19,242 bases of DNA from an uncultured Oxalobacteraceae bacterium (GTDB lineage Bacteria > Pseudomonadota > Gammaproteobacteria > Burkholderiales > Burkholderiaceae): contig CAMLFK010000075.1 in assembly GCA_946479255.1 (NCBI GenBank), positions 1 through 19,242 of the forward strand, given 5' to 3'. The notes under the pieces are model-generated. The model was given only the letters and a program-made list of their open reading frames with translations. It made no database searches and was not told the origin of the DNA. Position 1 is the first letter of the stretch, and the number at the start of each line of letters is the position of its first letter. Shown in pieces: positions 7,526 through 15,699 of the stretch. A program made the translations under genes and the position numbers.

Positions 7526-7942
7526 TTACGCGCGATCAAACTTCGGAGGCAAGGTTGCCCTCGCGGTAACGGGGGTACGCAACGAGGTTCCCCAATACAC
7601 GCCAGCCGCGCCTTCAATGGCCTGTCGGATAAGGTCAATGTCGAGGTGCAACTCCTCGGGCACGACCAGCTTGGTCATCCGGAACACAAGGACGGTGCCA
7701 TCTTCATCGCTGTGTAACGACGTTTTTGCTTCGATCGCAATGGTGCTGTCGCCCCAGAGCAGATTGAGATAATCAAGGGGATTGTCCTCTCTAGCATAAC
7801 TAGTTGCACCCAAGGAAATCAGTGCGACTCCGGACTGTTCGTCCACGGCGAACCACCTCTGCAATTGCACGCATGGGCCGCGCAGTCTTCCTGACAATTG
7901 ATCCCGTATGGGCTGATCTAGCTGCTTCATTACGAATGGCAT
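7526..7942 (-). CDS. 138-aa paralog A, first of the array
   Basis: Intact member of the unrecognised family. The ATG at 7942 (MPFVMKQLDQ) gives the family length of 138 codons and is preceded by GAGG; the frame also allows a start at 7963. It shows RGPCVQLQ, AVDEQSGVALISLG, SYAREDNP, YLNLLWGDSTIAIEA and a V-P-x-x-L-H-L-D-I-D-L-I-R block, closest to B and C. It lies 191 bases after the hlyD stop and is the only copy following an intact exporter gene. Its own downstream gap holds no RTX start relic but does hold the hlyD relic. No signal peptide or membrane segment. Function unknown. Confidence 0.88.
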   Translation of the reverse strand: MPFVMKQLDQPIRDQLSGRLRGPCVQLQRWFAVDEQSGVALISLGATSYAREDNPLDYLNLLWGDSTIAIEAKTSLHSDEDGTVLVFRMTKLVVPEELHLDIDLIRQAIEGAAGVYWGTSLRTPVTARATLPPKFDRA

Positions 7943-8133
7943 GTTTGTCCTCGCTCCTTGCAAATGACTAATCTGATTAAATTAGTTGCGCACGCCGAAA
8001 TGGCGTTGTCGCTTACTGCGATTTATTGATTCGGGCTCAGCTCCTCTACCATCCGGGTTTGTCCCCGATATTGGCGGGATTTGCAATCGCTGTGGCGTTC
8101 AGAGAAAGGGATTGAAATCCGTTCGCGCCAGCA
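7943..8133. other. Gap between hlyD and paralog A
   Basis: 191 bases without a supported gene. The right part stays open in another frame after the hlyD stop (to 8046) but matches nothing I know. The left part is the diverged leader shared with the other paralogs and includes the imperfect palindrome CTAATCTGATTAAATTAG at about 7968. I see no convincing promoter or terminator. Confidence 0.5.
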
Positions 8134-9558
8134 TTAGCGTTCTCTGCCCGCCTCCGAAAGCGCCTTCTGAACCGGCGATAACAAGTACTCGAGTACCGTG
8201 CGACGTCCCTGATGGATCTCGGCAGCCACCTGCATGCCTGCCGCCAGCGCATGCACCGCACCGTCCGGCCCACGCAACTGCTGCCGGTCCAGCCGGATGC
8301 GCGCCCGGTACATCATTGCCGCGTTCGGATTTGTTTCCCCGGCCTGCACGGCGACCCCAGGCTGTACTGAACTGCGGATATTGCTGCCGTTATCGCTGGC
8401 ATCCATGCTCAGCCTGACCACCTCGCCCGTCAGCATGCCGTAGCGTTGAAAGGGATAGCTGGCCAGCTTGATCTGCGCGCGCTGCCCGACATAGGTAAAG
8501 CCGACATCTTCGTTCCTCACACTGACGTCCGCATACAAAGCCTCATCCTTCGGCACAAGTGTCATGACCACCGCGCCGGGCTGCACCACCGCGCCGACGG
8601 TCGTGGTTGCCAAATCCTTGATCACCCCTGCCTGAGGAGCGCGCAACTCCATCAATCCGGCACGGTAATCGGTTTTGGCCAGCGTGGGCTGAAGTTGGGC
8701 GATGCGTGCCTGCAGCTCGGTGCGCTCGCGCTGCAGGTCGCTACGGTAATTGCTTCGTAGCTGAGTGATGCGTTTTTCCTGGGCCGCGATACTGGCCGCC
8801 AGCGCGGCCACGCTGGCGCGCTGGGCATCGAGGTCACGCGCTTTCTCGAGTGCTTCGCGCTCCTTGTCCGTGGCGATCAGACTTCCCATGAAGCCCTCTT
8901 TTTCCAGCTTTGCATATGCTCCGGCAACCCGGTTATAGACCGGCAGCGTCTGCTCCAGCTTGCGCAATACCACCTCGGCGGCAACGCGTTCATGCATCTG
9001 CTTGGCAAGCAGCGACTGCTCTTGCGCCACGTGGTCCAGATGTGACTTGGTATGAGCAAGATACTGCGCTTGAACGATGGCATACAGCTGGGGATCGTCC
9101 GCCGTCTGCCGCGTCATCGGCACATCCGACAGCTCCGCTTCAATGCGGCGTTCCTGCAAACGCTGCAGCGCCAGATCACTGGCGATGCCGGAGCGGTCCG
9201 CTGCGGCCAGCGTCGTGTCGAGCCGGGCCAGCAGTTGGCCAGCGACGACCTGGTCGCCTTCCGCGACCATCAGCTGTTTTACAATGCCCGCTTCGGCCGG
9301 CTGCACGACCTTCACCAAGGTCTGGGGCACCAGCTTGCCCTCGGCGCTGGCGACGATGTCCAACTGCCCCAGTGCCGACCAGAGCAGCATGACCACCACC
9401 AGCGCGCAGACACTGCACAGCACGATCCGTCCGACTTGAGAAGGCGCCTCGTCCTGGATGAGGCGCAAGGGATCGTGCCAGCGCCTGGCGAGCCTGACTT
9501 CAGCCGATACGAGACTTGTGGAGTTTGCCACGTCATTTTTTACCTGATTCGTTTCCAT
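8134..9558 (-). CDS. HlyD-family type I secretion periplasmic adaptor
   Basis: The membrane fusion protein of the type I exporter would link the inner-membrane ABC transporter to a TolC-type outer-membrane channel. A short cytoplasmic N-terminus is followed by one membrane segment at about residues 43-62 (RIVLCSVCALVVVMLLWSAL), a lipoyl-like half, a long Ala/Glu/Gln/Arg-rich coiled-coil stretch at about 120-300, and the HlyD C-terminal domain with PQAGVIKDL, GAVVQPGAVVMTLVP and the GFTYVGQRAQIKLASYPFQR block that is typical of the family. I prefer the ATG at 9558 because GAGG lies 5 bases upstream; a GTG at 9588 would overlap the ATPase gene. With 474 residues it has normal size. It follows the ABC gene by 7 bases, so the two are co-transcribed. 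Confidence 0.95.
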   Translation of the reverse strand: METNQVKNDVANSTSLVSAEVRLARRWHDPLRLIQDEAPSQVGRIVLCSVCALVVVMLLWSALGQLDIVASAEGKLVPQTLVKVVQPAEAGIVKQLMVAEGDQVVAGQLLARLDTTLAAADRSGIASDLALQRLQERRIEAELSDVPMTRQTADDPQLYAIVQAQYLAHTKSHLDHVAQEQSLLAKQMHERVAAEVVLRKLEQTLPVYNRVAGAYAKLEKEGFMGSLIATDKEREALEKARDLDAQRASVAALAASIAAQEKRITQLRSNYRSDLQRERTELQARIAQLQPTLAKTDYRAGLMELRAPQAGVIKDLATTTVGAVVQPGAVVMTLVPKDEALYADVSVRNEDVGFTYVGQRAQIKLASYPFQRYGMLTGEVVRLSMDASDNGSNIRSSVQPGVAVQAGETNPNAAMMYRARIRLDRQQLRGPDGAVHALAAGMQVAAEIHQGRRTVLEYLLSPVQKALSEAGRER

Positions 9559-9565
9559 GCCAGCC

Positions 9566-11710
9566 TCAACTTGCCTTCCGAACTTCACCGTCAGATTTCA
9601 CTGGCGCTTCGCCAAGCGCTTGCGCGCCCTGTGGCCCTAAACGGAACACGCCGTCCACTTTCAGGCCGCGCGGCAGCCCGTGCGTGATGAACAGCATCGT
9701 CACTTTTCCTTTCAAGGTATTGATGGTGTGGGCGAAGTGCTCGGCAGTGGGGCCATCCAGTGCGCTGGTGGCTTCGTCGAAGACCAGAATACTCGGACGC
9801 TTGAGCAGCGCGCGTGCGATGGCAATGCGTTGCTTCTGACCTCCGGACAGGCCGGCGCCACGCTCGCCGATTTCCGTTTGGTAGCCGTTCGGCAGCGCTT
9901 CGATGACGCTGTGGATCTCGGCCATGCGGCACGCCGCAACAATCTGTTCGAAGGTGGCGTCCGGGCTCGCCATCTGCAGGTTTTGGTAAATCGTGCCGGA
10001 AAACAGTGTTGTATCCTGGGGTACAACCCCGAAGTAGCTGCGCAGCTCGTTGGCCGACAGGTGGCGGATATCCACGCCATCGATGCTGATACGGCCTGCG
10101 CTGGGCTGGTAAAACCCTTGCAGCAGCTTGGCCAGCGTACTCTTGCCGCAACCGGATGGCCCCATGATCGCAATGGCCTGGCCACTATTGATGGTCAGGG
10201 ACAGGTCCTCGTACACCAGCGGGCTTTGCTCGCTGTAGCGAAATGCGACGCGTTCGATGCGGATATCGCCACGGCGCTGCTGGCTTCTCGATGGCACCAT
10301 CGAGTAAGGCTCCACGGGAGCATTCATCAGGTCGGCGAGCCTTTCGATAGACAGGCTGGCTTGCTGGAACTGTTGCCATAGGCCGACCAGGCGCAGCATC
10401 GGCTGCGACAGGCGGCCAGCGAACATTTGGAAGGCGACCAGCATCCCGATGGTGAAGTCGGTACTGTGCATGACCGTGTAGGCACCGACACCGAGCACCA
10501 TCAGCGTCATTAGCTGTTCGAGCAGATTGGCGAATGTGTTATAGGTGTTTGCCAACTGTTTGGTGGCGAAACCGGCAGTAAGGTAGCTGGCCAGGTAGCC
10601 GCTATATCTACTATTAAGTTGCGGTTCGAGCTGCAGCGATTTGACCGTCTCGAGTCCCATGACGTACTCGGTCACGAAGGCCTCGTTGCGGGCGCCGAGC
10701 TGAAATTGCTCCTGCAGGCGACGTTGAAACACCGGCGCAATGAGCAAGCTGGTAGCGACGATGACAGCGAGAATTCCCAGCACCAGGAGGGTCAGCGTCA
10801 CACTGTAGTACGACATGACCGCCACGAAAATGAACAGGAACGGCAGGTCGAGGACCAAGGTAACCGCTGCGCTGGAAATGAATTCGCGCACCGTCTCGAC
10901 GCCGTGCAGCCGCGCCGAGATGACGCCGGTCGGTCGATGCTGGAAGTACAGCGGAGGCAGCTTGAAGAGCCGCTCGAACACCGATCCGCCGAGTACTGCA
11001 TCGACCCGGTTGCCCGTATGTAGAATCAAGTACTGGCGCAGCCATGACAAGCTGGCGCTAAACAGCATGAATATGGCCATGCCGATGACCACGACGATCA
11101 GCGTGCTCTGGGTACGATGCACGACGACTTTGTCGATGATCGCTTGGGTCAGCAGCGGAGTTGCCAGCGCGATAAGCTGAATGACTAGCGAGGCGAGCAA
11201 GATTTCCTGCCACAATCGCGTATGTCGCCGCAACTCGGGCAGGAACCATCGGAACCCGAAACGGCGCTGCTCGCGTGCCAGCTGGGCGCTGTCGGCATCG
11301 TCTGCCGATTCAACCGAGGGCATGACGCGCAAGCCATGTCCCGTGTAGGCATTGCGGAATTCTTCGAACGCCATGACACGTGGCGTGGCGCTTCCTGGCT
11401 CGACAACCACGAGCTGCTCCGGGGTCGCTTGCAGCACCAGCAGCAGAGTGTATTCATCCGTGTTCTCTACCGCGCGCGTGCAGATTGCCAGAAACGGGGA
11501 ACCGAGGTTCTTGGAAAGCTTAGCCACAGGCACCTTCGTCAGCTGCGCGTCAAATCCAATGGATTCAAACGCTTTGACGAGCGCGTCGGACGTATAGACT
11601 GCACCAATTTGCTGGTCTGCCAGCACTTGCGAGAAGGGCTTGTGATGCAGCGCACTCAGGCATTGTAGGGCCCATAGGAACACCGCCTTATCATATTGAC
11701 TCTTTTTCAT
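9566..11710 (-). CDS. HlyB-like type I secretion ABC transporter with degenerate C39 domain
   Basis: Inner-membrane permease-ATPase, 714 residues, the usual HlyB size. Residues 1-125 form a C39-peptidase-like domain lacking the catalytic Cys (QYDKAVFLWAL where active enzymes have a DCG motif), so it should bind substrate without cleaving it, as in HlyB. The transmembrane domain spans about 145-430. The nucleotide-binding domain has Walker A GPSGCGKST (about 516), signature LSGGQKQR (about 622), Walker B ILVFDEATSALD (about 641) and the H-loop His in FITHG. I prefer the ATG at 11710 (MKKSQYDK), which has AAAGG upstream, over a TTG at 11746. The gene begins the secretion locus after a terminator. 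The likely cargo is the RTX protein at the left end. No TolC-like gene is present in the window. Confidence 0.95.
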   Translation of the reverse strand: MKKSQYDKAVFLWALQCLSALHHKPFSQVLADQQIGAVYTSDALVKAFESIGFDAQLTKVPVAKLSKNLGSPFLAICTRAVENTDEYTLLLVLQATPEQLVVVEPGSATPRVMAFEEFRNAYTGHGLRVMPSVESADDADSAQLAREQRRFGFRWFLPELRRHTRLWQEILLASLVIQLIALATPLLTQAIIDKVVVHRTQSTLIVVVIGMAIFMLFSASLSWLRQYLILHTGNRVDAVLGGSVFERLFKLPPLYFQHRPTGVISARLHGVETVREFISSAAVTLVLDLPFLFIFVAVMSYYSVTLTLLVLGILAVIVATSLLIAPVFQRRLQEQFQLGARNEAFVTEYVMGLETVKSLQLEPQLNSRYSGYLASYLTAGFATKQLANTYNTFANLLEQLMTLMVLGVGAYTVMHSTDFTIGMLVAFQMFAGRLSQPMLRLVGLWQQFQQASLSIERLADLMNAPVEPYSMVPSRSQQRRGDIRIERVAFRYSEQSPLVYEDLSLTINSGQAIAIMGPSGCGKSTLAKLLQGFYQPSAGRISIDGVDIRHLSANELRSYFGVVPQDTTLFSGTIYQNLQMASPDATFEQIVAACRMAEIHSVIEALPNGYQTEIGERGAGLSGGQKQRIAIARALLKRPSILVFDEATSALDGPTAEHFAHTINTLKGKVTMLFITHGLPRGLKVDGVFRLGPQGAQALGEAPVKSDGEVRKAS

Positions 11711-11864
11711 TATCCCAACCTTTGCACGGGGGCAGATTTTAACCAAAAGGTAGGCTTCGAAAGCTCACAAATTTCCACATGGAATGGTTTATTTCTAGGA
11801 AGGGACTCGCCTTGAGCCAGAATGGGAATGCTAATCCTAAGATATCGGCACTGTGGCCGGGCCG
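11711..11864. promoter_or_regulatory. Upstream region of the secretion locus
   Basis: About 150 bases between the terminator and the exporter gene. The promoter of the type I secretion operon should lie here, because transcription from the polysaccharide genes is expected to stop at the hairpin. The stretch is AT-richer toward the gene (TTGGTTAAAATC near 11746), but I cannot pick a -35/-10 pair with confidence. Confidence 0.35.
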
Positions 11865-11893
11865 AAAAAAAAGGAGCCAACGGCTCCTTTTTT
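11865..11893. terminator. Strong intrinsic terminator, usable in both directions
   Basis: A perfect 6-base stem GGAGCC/GGCTCC with a three-base loop (11873-11887) is flanked by A8 on the left and T6 on the right. On the minus strand this is a GC hairpin followed by T8, 15 bases after the stop of the manC-type gene. It separates the polysaccharide cluster from the secretion locus. Confidence 0.92.
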
Positions 11894-11907
11894 GAAAAAC
11901 TACGCCA

Positions 11908-13326
11908 TCAAGCGCGCTTGTAGATATCCTCAAACCGCACAATATCATCCTCGCCCAGGTAACTACCCGACTGCACTTCGATGATATGCAGCGGCACCTT
12001 GCCCGGGTTTTCCAGGCGGTGGTTCATGCCGATCGGGATATAGGTCGATTCGTTTTCGGACAAGAGGCTCACCTTTTCACCGCAAGTCACGCGCGCGGTG
12101 CCGCTGACCACCACCCAGTGCTCGGCGCGGTGATGGTGCATCTGCAGCGACAGCTTTTCGCCCGGCTTGACGGTGATGCGCTTGACCTGGAATCGGTCGC
12201 CCGCGTCGATGCCTTCGTAGTAGCCCCACGGACGGTACACCTTGGTGTGGTGCAGGTGCTCGGTGCGTGCCTTGCTCTTCAAGTGGTCGACGATCTGCTT
12301 GACGCGCTGGACCTGGTCCTTGTGCGCCACCAGCACGGCGTCATTGGTCTCGACCACGATCAGGTCTTCCACGCCGACCACCGCGACGATGCGGCTCTCG
12401 GCGCGCACCAGCGAATTCTTCACGCCGTCCAGGTACACGTCGCCGCGCTGGACATTGCCGTCCTTGTCACCCTGCTGCACCTGCCACAGCGCCGACCAGG
12501 AACCCACATCGCTCCAGCCGATATCGGCGGGCACCACCACGGCCGCGCTGGTGCGCTCCATGACCGCGTAATCGATCGAATCCGACGGGCAGGCCGCGAA
12601 CGAGGCTTCGTCCAGGCGGCAGAAATCGAGGTCGCGGTAGCCCTGCTTGACGGCCGCTTCCGACGCGCTGGCAATGGCTGGCGCGAACTCGGCCAGCTCT
12701 TTCAGATAGCGCTCCGCGCGGAACAGGAACATGCCGCTGTTCCAGTAGTAGCCGCCGGCATCGAGGAAGCCCTGGGCAGTCGCGCGGTCCGGCTTCTCGA
12801 CGAACTGCGCCACCTCGTAGCAGTGCGCGGAACCGGTGGCGGGCGCGCCGCCGCGAATATAGCCATAGCCGGTCTCGGGACCTTGCGGCACGATGCCGAA
12901 GGTGGCCAGCTTGCCGGCTTCGACCATGGTCGCGGCGTGACTTACCGCTTCAGCAAAAGCGCTTGGATTGGTGATCACATGGTCGGCCGGCAGTACCAGC
13001 ATGACCGCTTGCGGATCGATGGCTTTCAGGTAGTGGGCGGCCGCGGCCACCGCAGGCGCGGTGTTGCGTCCGGCTGGTTCAAGCAGGATGCCGAGCGGCG
13101 TGACGCCGATCTCGCGCATTTGTTCAGCCACCAGGAAACGGTGTTCATTGCCGCACACCAGCAGCGGCGGCATCAGCCCGGGCCAGCCCGATACCCGCAA
13201 CACGGTGTCTTGCAGCATGGTCTTGTCGGTGACGAGCGGCAGCAATTGCTTTGGCAACACCGCGCGCGACAAAGGCCACAGGCGCGTTCCGGCTCCGCCC
13301 GACAAAATGACTGGATAAATTTTCAT
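11908..13326 (-). CDS. manC: Mannose-1-phosphate guanylyltransferase / mannose-6-phosphate isomerase
   Basis: Bifunctional type II enzyme that makes mannose 6-phosphate from fructose 6-phosphate and GDP-mannose from mannose 1-phosphate. It has 472 residues, the normal ManC/AlgA/CpsB length. The N-terminal nucleotidyltransferase shows GGAGTRLWPLSR and PKQLLPL; LPADH and FVEKP follow. The C-terminal cupin isomerase domain shows YRPWGYYE, RFQVKRI, PGEKLSLQMHHHRAEHW and WVVVSGTA. It is the last gene of the polysaccharide cluster and is followed by the terminator at 11865-11893. It starts 85 bases after the nucleotidyltransferase gene. GDP-mannose is a common donor for exopolysaccharides. AlgA and XanB are alternative names for the same family. 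Confidence 0.95.
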   Translation of the reverse strand: MKIYPVILSGGAGTRLWPLSRAVLPKQLLPLVTDKTMLQDTVLRVSGWPGLMPPLLVCGNEHRFLVAEQMREIGVTPLGILLEPAGRNTAPAVAAAAHYLKAIDPQAVMLVLPADHVITNPSAFAEAVSHAATMVEAGKLATFGIVPQGPETGYGYIRGGAPATGSAHCYEVAQFVEKPDRATAQGFLDAGGYYWNSGMFLFRAERYLKELAEFAPAIASASEAAVKQGYRDLDFCRLDEASFAACPSDSIDYAVMERTSAAVVVPADIGWSDVGSWSALWQVQQGDKDGNVQRGDVYLDGVKNSLVRAESRIVAVVGVEDLIVVETNDAVLVAHKDQVQRVKQIVDHLKSKARTEHLHHTKVYRPWGYYEGIDAGDRFQVKRITVKPGEKLSLQMHHHRAEHWVVVSGTARVTCGEKVSLLSENESTYIPIGMNHRLENPGKVPLHIIEVQSGSYLGEDDIVRFEDIYKRA

Positions 13327-13411
13327 GACTCTTTCTTCTGCTGTTGTATGTCCGGGCGGCTTGCTGCCACCTCTGAACTTCTTATTTTAAAACATCCCTA
13401 GACTGCACTTG

Positions 13412-14560
13412 CTATTTTGCCATTTCGAGCATGCCAATTTCGCTGCGGCGCACACTGCGGCGGTCGCGCGCGTTGACCCATTCGTCGTGCGCGTATTCGG
13501 ACACGTGCTTCATGTCGCCCTTGCGGTCCACGCTGTAGTCCTTGAAGACGATCATCTCGTTCAGGGCGACATCCTGCAGCACCCGGGTGTACTCGAACAG
13601 CACGCTGCGCACGACCTTGGCGCCGGTGCAGATGTGGCTGCCGTGGCCGATCCAGCTCGGGCCGGTGATGGTCACGCCTGCCTCGATCTTGACGCCCGAG
13701 CCGAGGTACACCGGGCCGGTGATGGTGGTGCCTTCCCAGTCGATCTGGGTATTGAGGCCAACCCACACGCCATCCTTGATCTGCACGCCCGGCACGTCCA
13801 GGTGCGCGACTTCGCCCAGCAGCACGCTTTGCAGGGTCTGCCAGTAGTCGGACACGCTGCCGATGTCGATCCAGTTAAAACTGCGCGGCTGGGCGTAGAA
13901 GGGCATGCCTTCCTTGGCCAGCAGCGGGAACAGTTCGGAGCCGATATCGAACGCCCGGCCGGAAGGAATCATGTTGATGACTTCAGGCTCAAAAATGTAA
14001 ATGCCCGTACTGATGAAGTTGGATTTGGCTTCTTCCTGCGAAGGCTTTTCCTGGAACTCGGTGATGCGGCCATCCTTGTCGGCCACCACCACGCCGTAGC
14101 TGGAGACCTTGTCCCATGGGACTTCCTTGGTGATGACCGAGGCCAGCGCGCCTTTGCGCCGGTGCTCGAACAGGGCCGATTTGAGGTCCAGGTCGATCAG
14201 CGCGTCGCCGCACAGCACGATGGTGGTTTCGTCGAAGAAGCCGCCGAATTCCTGGATCTTCTTCATGCCGCCGGCCGAACCGATCGGCTGCGGCACGACT
14301 TCGCCTTCGTCATTGGTATAGCCTTCAAAGGAATAGCCGATCTGGACGCCGAACTGGTGCCCTTCTCCGAAATACTCTTCGATCTTTTCGTGCAGATAGC
14401 TGACGTTGACCATGATTTCAGTCACGCCATACTTGGCCAGGTGCTCAACCAGGTAGGCCATCACCGGCTTGCCGAGGATGGGAATCATAGGTTTGGGCAG
14501 GTCATAGGTCAGGGGACGCACACGGGTGCCCTTGCCGGCCGCCAGGATCATCGCTTTCAT
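13412..14560 (-). CDS. NDP-sugar pyrophosphorylase with left-handed beta-helix domain
   Basis: Sugar-phosphate nucleotidyltransferase of 382 residues. The N-terminus has MKAMILAAGKGTRVRPLT and the LPKP-M-[IL]-P signature; a CGDALIDLD motif gives the metal site, and FQEKP and FNWIDIGSVSDY follow. The C-terminal part (about 255-345) has hexapeptide-like repeats (GVWVGLNTQI, GPVYLGSGVKI, GPSWIGHGSHI) forming a left-handed beta-helix, as in mannose-1-phosphate guanylyltransferases of the GMPPB/ManB-like type and in some glucose-1-phosphate enzymes. The exact nucleotide and sugar are not decided by sequence alone. AAGGAG directly before the ATG at 14560 fixes the start; the frame is open further upstream to 14719, but that overlaps galE. 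Confidence 0.9.
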   Translation of the reverse strand: MKAMILAAGKGTRVRPLTYDLPKPMIPILGKPVMAYLVEHLAKYGVTEIMVNVSYLHEKIEEYFGEGHQFGVQIGYSFEGYTNDEGEVVPQPIGSAGGMKKIQEFGGFFDETTIVLCGDALIDLDLKSALFEHRRKGALASVITKEVPWDKVSSYGVVVADKDGRITEFQEKPSQEEAKSNFISTGIYIFEPEVINMIPSGRAFDIGSELFPLLAKEGMPFYAQPRSFNWIDIGSVSDYWQTLQSVLLGEVAHLDVPGVQIKDGVWVGLNTQIDWEGTTITGPVYLGSGVKIEAGVTITGPSWIGHGSHICTGAKVVRSVLFEYTRVLQDVALNEMIVFKDYSVDRKGDMKHVSEYAHDEWVNARDRRSVRRSEIGMLEMAK

Positions 14561-14610
14561 GGGGTCTCCTTTAAGATAAAAAATCGGTATTGCGTAGAGG
14601 GCCGCACAGT

Positions 14611-15609
14611 TCAGGCCGACTGCGACTGCCAGCGCCAGGAATCGGCGCACATCTGGGCCACGCCGCGCTCGGCCTTCCAGCCCAGTTCGCGTTCGGCGAT
14701 GGCCGGATCGGCATAGCACGCGGCAATATCGCCAGGGCGGCGGTCGACGATCTGGTACGGCACTTTGCGGCCGCTGGCTTGCTCAAAAGCCTTTACCATT
14801 TCCAGCACACTGTTGCCCCGCCCAGTTCCCAGATTATAGGTAAGCAAGCCAGAGCCTGTCGCCAGCTTGTCCAGGGTTTTGACGTGGCCGTCGGCCAGGT
14901 CCACCACGTGGATGTAGTCGCGCACGCCGGTGCCGTCCACGGTCGGATAATCGCCGCCGTACACGGACAGGTGAGGCCGCTGGCCGATGGCCACCTGGGT
15001 GATGTAGGGCATCAGGTTATTCGGGATGCCGTTCGGCGATTCACCGATCAGGCCACTTTCATGGGCGCCCACCGGATTGAAGTAGCGCAGCAGCGCAATG
15101 CCCCAGCTCGGGTCGGCCTTGTACAGGTCGCGCAGCATCTCTTCGATGTGCAGCTTGCTGCGCCCGTAGGGATTGGTGGCCGACAGCGGGAAGTCTTCGC
15201 GGATCGGCACCGAGGCCGGGTCGCCGTACACCGTGGCCGAGGACGAGAACACCAGGCGCTTGACACCCGCCTTGGCCATGCTCTCGAACAGCACGATGCT
15301 GCCGGTGACGTTATTGTCGTAGTAGCGCAGCGGCTGCGAGACCGATTCGCCCACGGCCTTCAAGCCGGCGAAGTGGATCACGGCATCGTACTGGTCTTCG
15401 GCGAAGGCGCGCTCGATGGCGGCGCGGTCGCGGATGTCGGCTTCGATAAACGGCAGCGCCTGGCCGGCGATGCGTTCGACGCGCTCCTTGACGTCGACCT
15501 TGGCATTGGACAGGTTATCGAGCGCGACCGGCTGGTGACCGGCCTTGATGAGTTCAACGCAAGTATGCGAACCGATATAACCCAGTCCGCCCGTCACTAG
15601 AATTTTCAT
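14611..15609 (-). CDS. galE: UDP-glucose 4-epimerase
   Basis: Interconverts UDP-glucose and UDP-galactose (possibly also the N-acetyl forms) with bound NAD. The short-chain dehydrogenase fold is clear: the [11 protein letters not shown]ossmann motif at the N-terminus, the SSSATVYG segment, and the catalytic Y-x-x-x-K in [23 protein letters not shown] and the [17 protein letters not shown] stretch are standard for GalE. At 332 residues the length is normal. It starts at the ATG at 15609 with a GAGAG-like site upstream and ends 50 bases before the pyrophosphorylase start, so the two are probably co-transcribed. It supplies a galactose-type donor to the same polysaccharide pathway. Confidence 0.96.
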   Translation of the reverse strand: MKILVTGGLGYIGSHTCVELIKAGHQPVALDNLSNAKVDVKERVERIAGQALPFIEADIRDRAAIERAFAEDQYDAVIHFAGLKAVGESVSQPLRYYDNNVTGSIVLFESMAKAGVKRLVFSSSATVYGDPASVPIREDFPLSATNPYGRSKLHIEEMLRDLYKADPSWGIALLRYFNPVGAHESGLIGESPNGIPNNLMPYITQVAIGQRPHLSVYGGDYPTVDGTGVRDYIHVVDLADGHVKTLDKLATGSGLLTYNLGTGRGNSVLEMVKAFEQASGRKVPYQIVDRRPGDIAACYADPAIAERELGWKAERGVAQMCADSWRWQSQSA

Positions 15610-15634
15610 GCTGTTCTCTCTTCGCTAATCGAAT

Positions 15635-15650
15635 GAAGCCGCCCGGCTTC
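15635..15650. other. Short hairpin between pseudopilin-like gene and galE
   Basis: GAAGCC-GCCC-GGCTTC forms a 6-base stem with a 4-base loop, 50 bases after the stop of the pseudopilin-like gene. There is no T-run behind it on the minus strand, so it is at best a weak terminator, an attenuator or a 3' end stabiliser. Confidence 0.4.
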
Positions 15651-15699
15651 GGCAAAGCGTAGCAGGGACGGCGCTGATGTCTTGATTCGAAACTGGTCC

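Noticed and set aside
5325..7942. HlyC-type acyltransferase identity for the 138-aa genes
   Set aside because: They sit where hlyC might be expected relative to an RTX gene, but they are shorter than HlyC, occur in five copies, and show none of the HlyC motifs I know.
8046..8273. Minus-strand 75-codon frame overlapping the end of hlyD
   Set aside because: Most of it is hlyD read in another frame. The tail beyond the hlyD stop has no ribosome site and no recognisable motif.
11986..14716. Two plus-strand frames of 471 and 435 codons (11986-13401 and 13409-14716)
   Set aside because: They are antisense to the manC-type gene and the pyrophosphorylase gene, which carry complete catalytic motifs; the antisense products show none.
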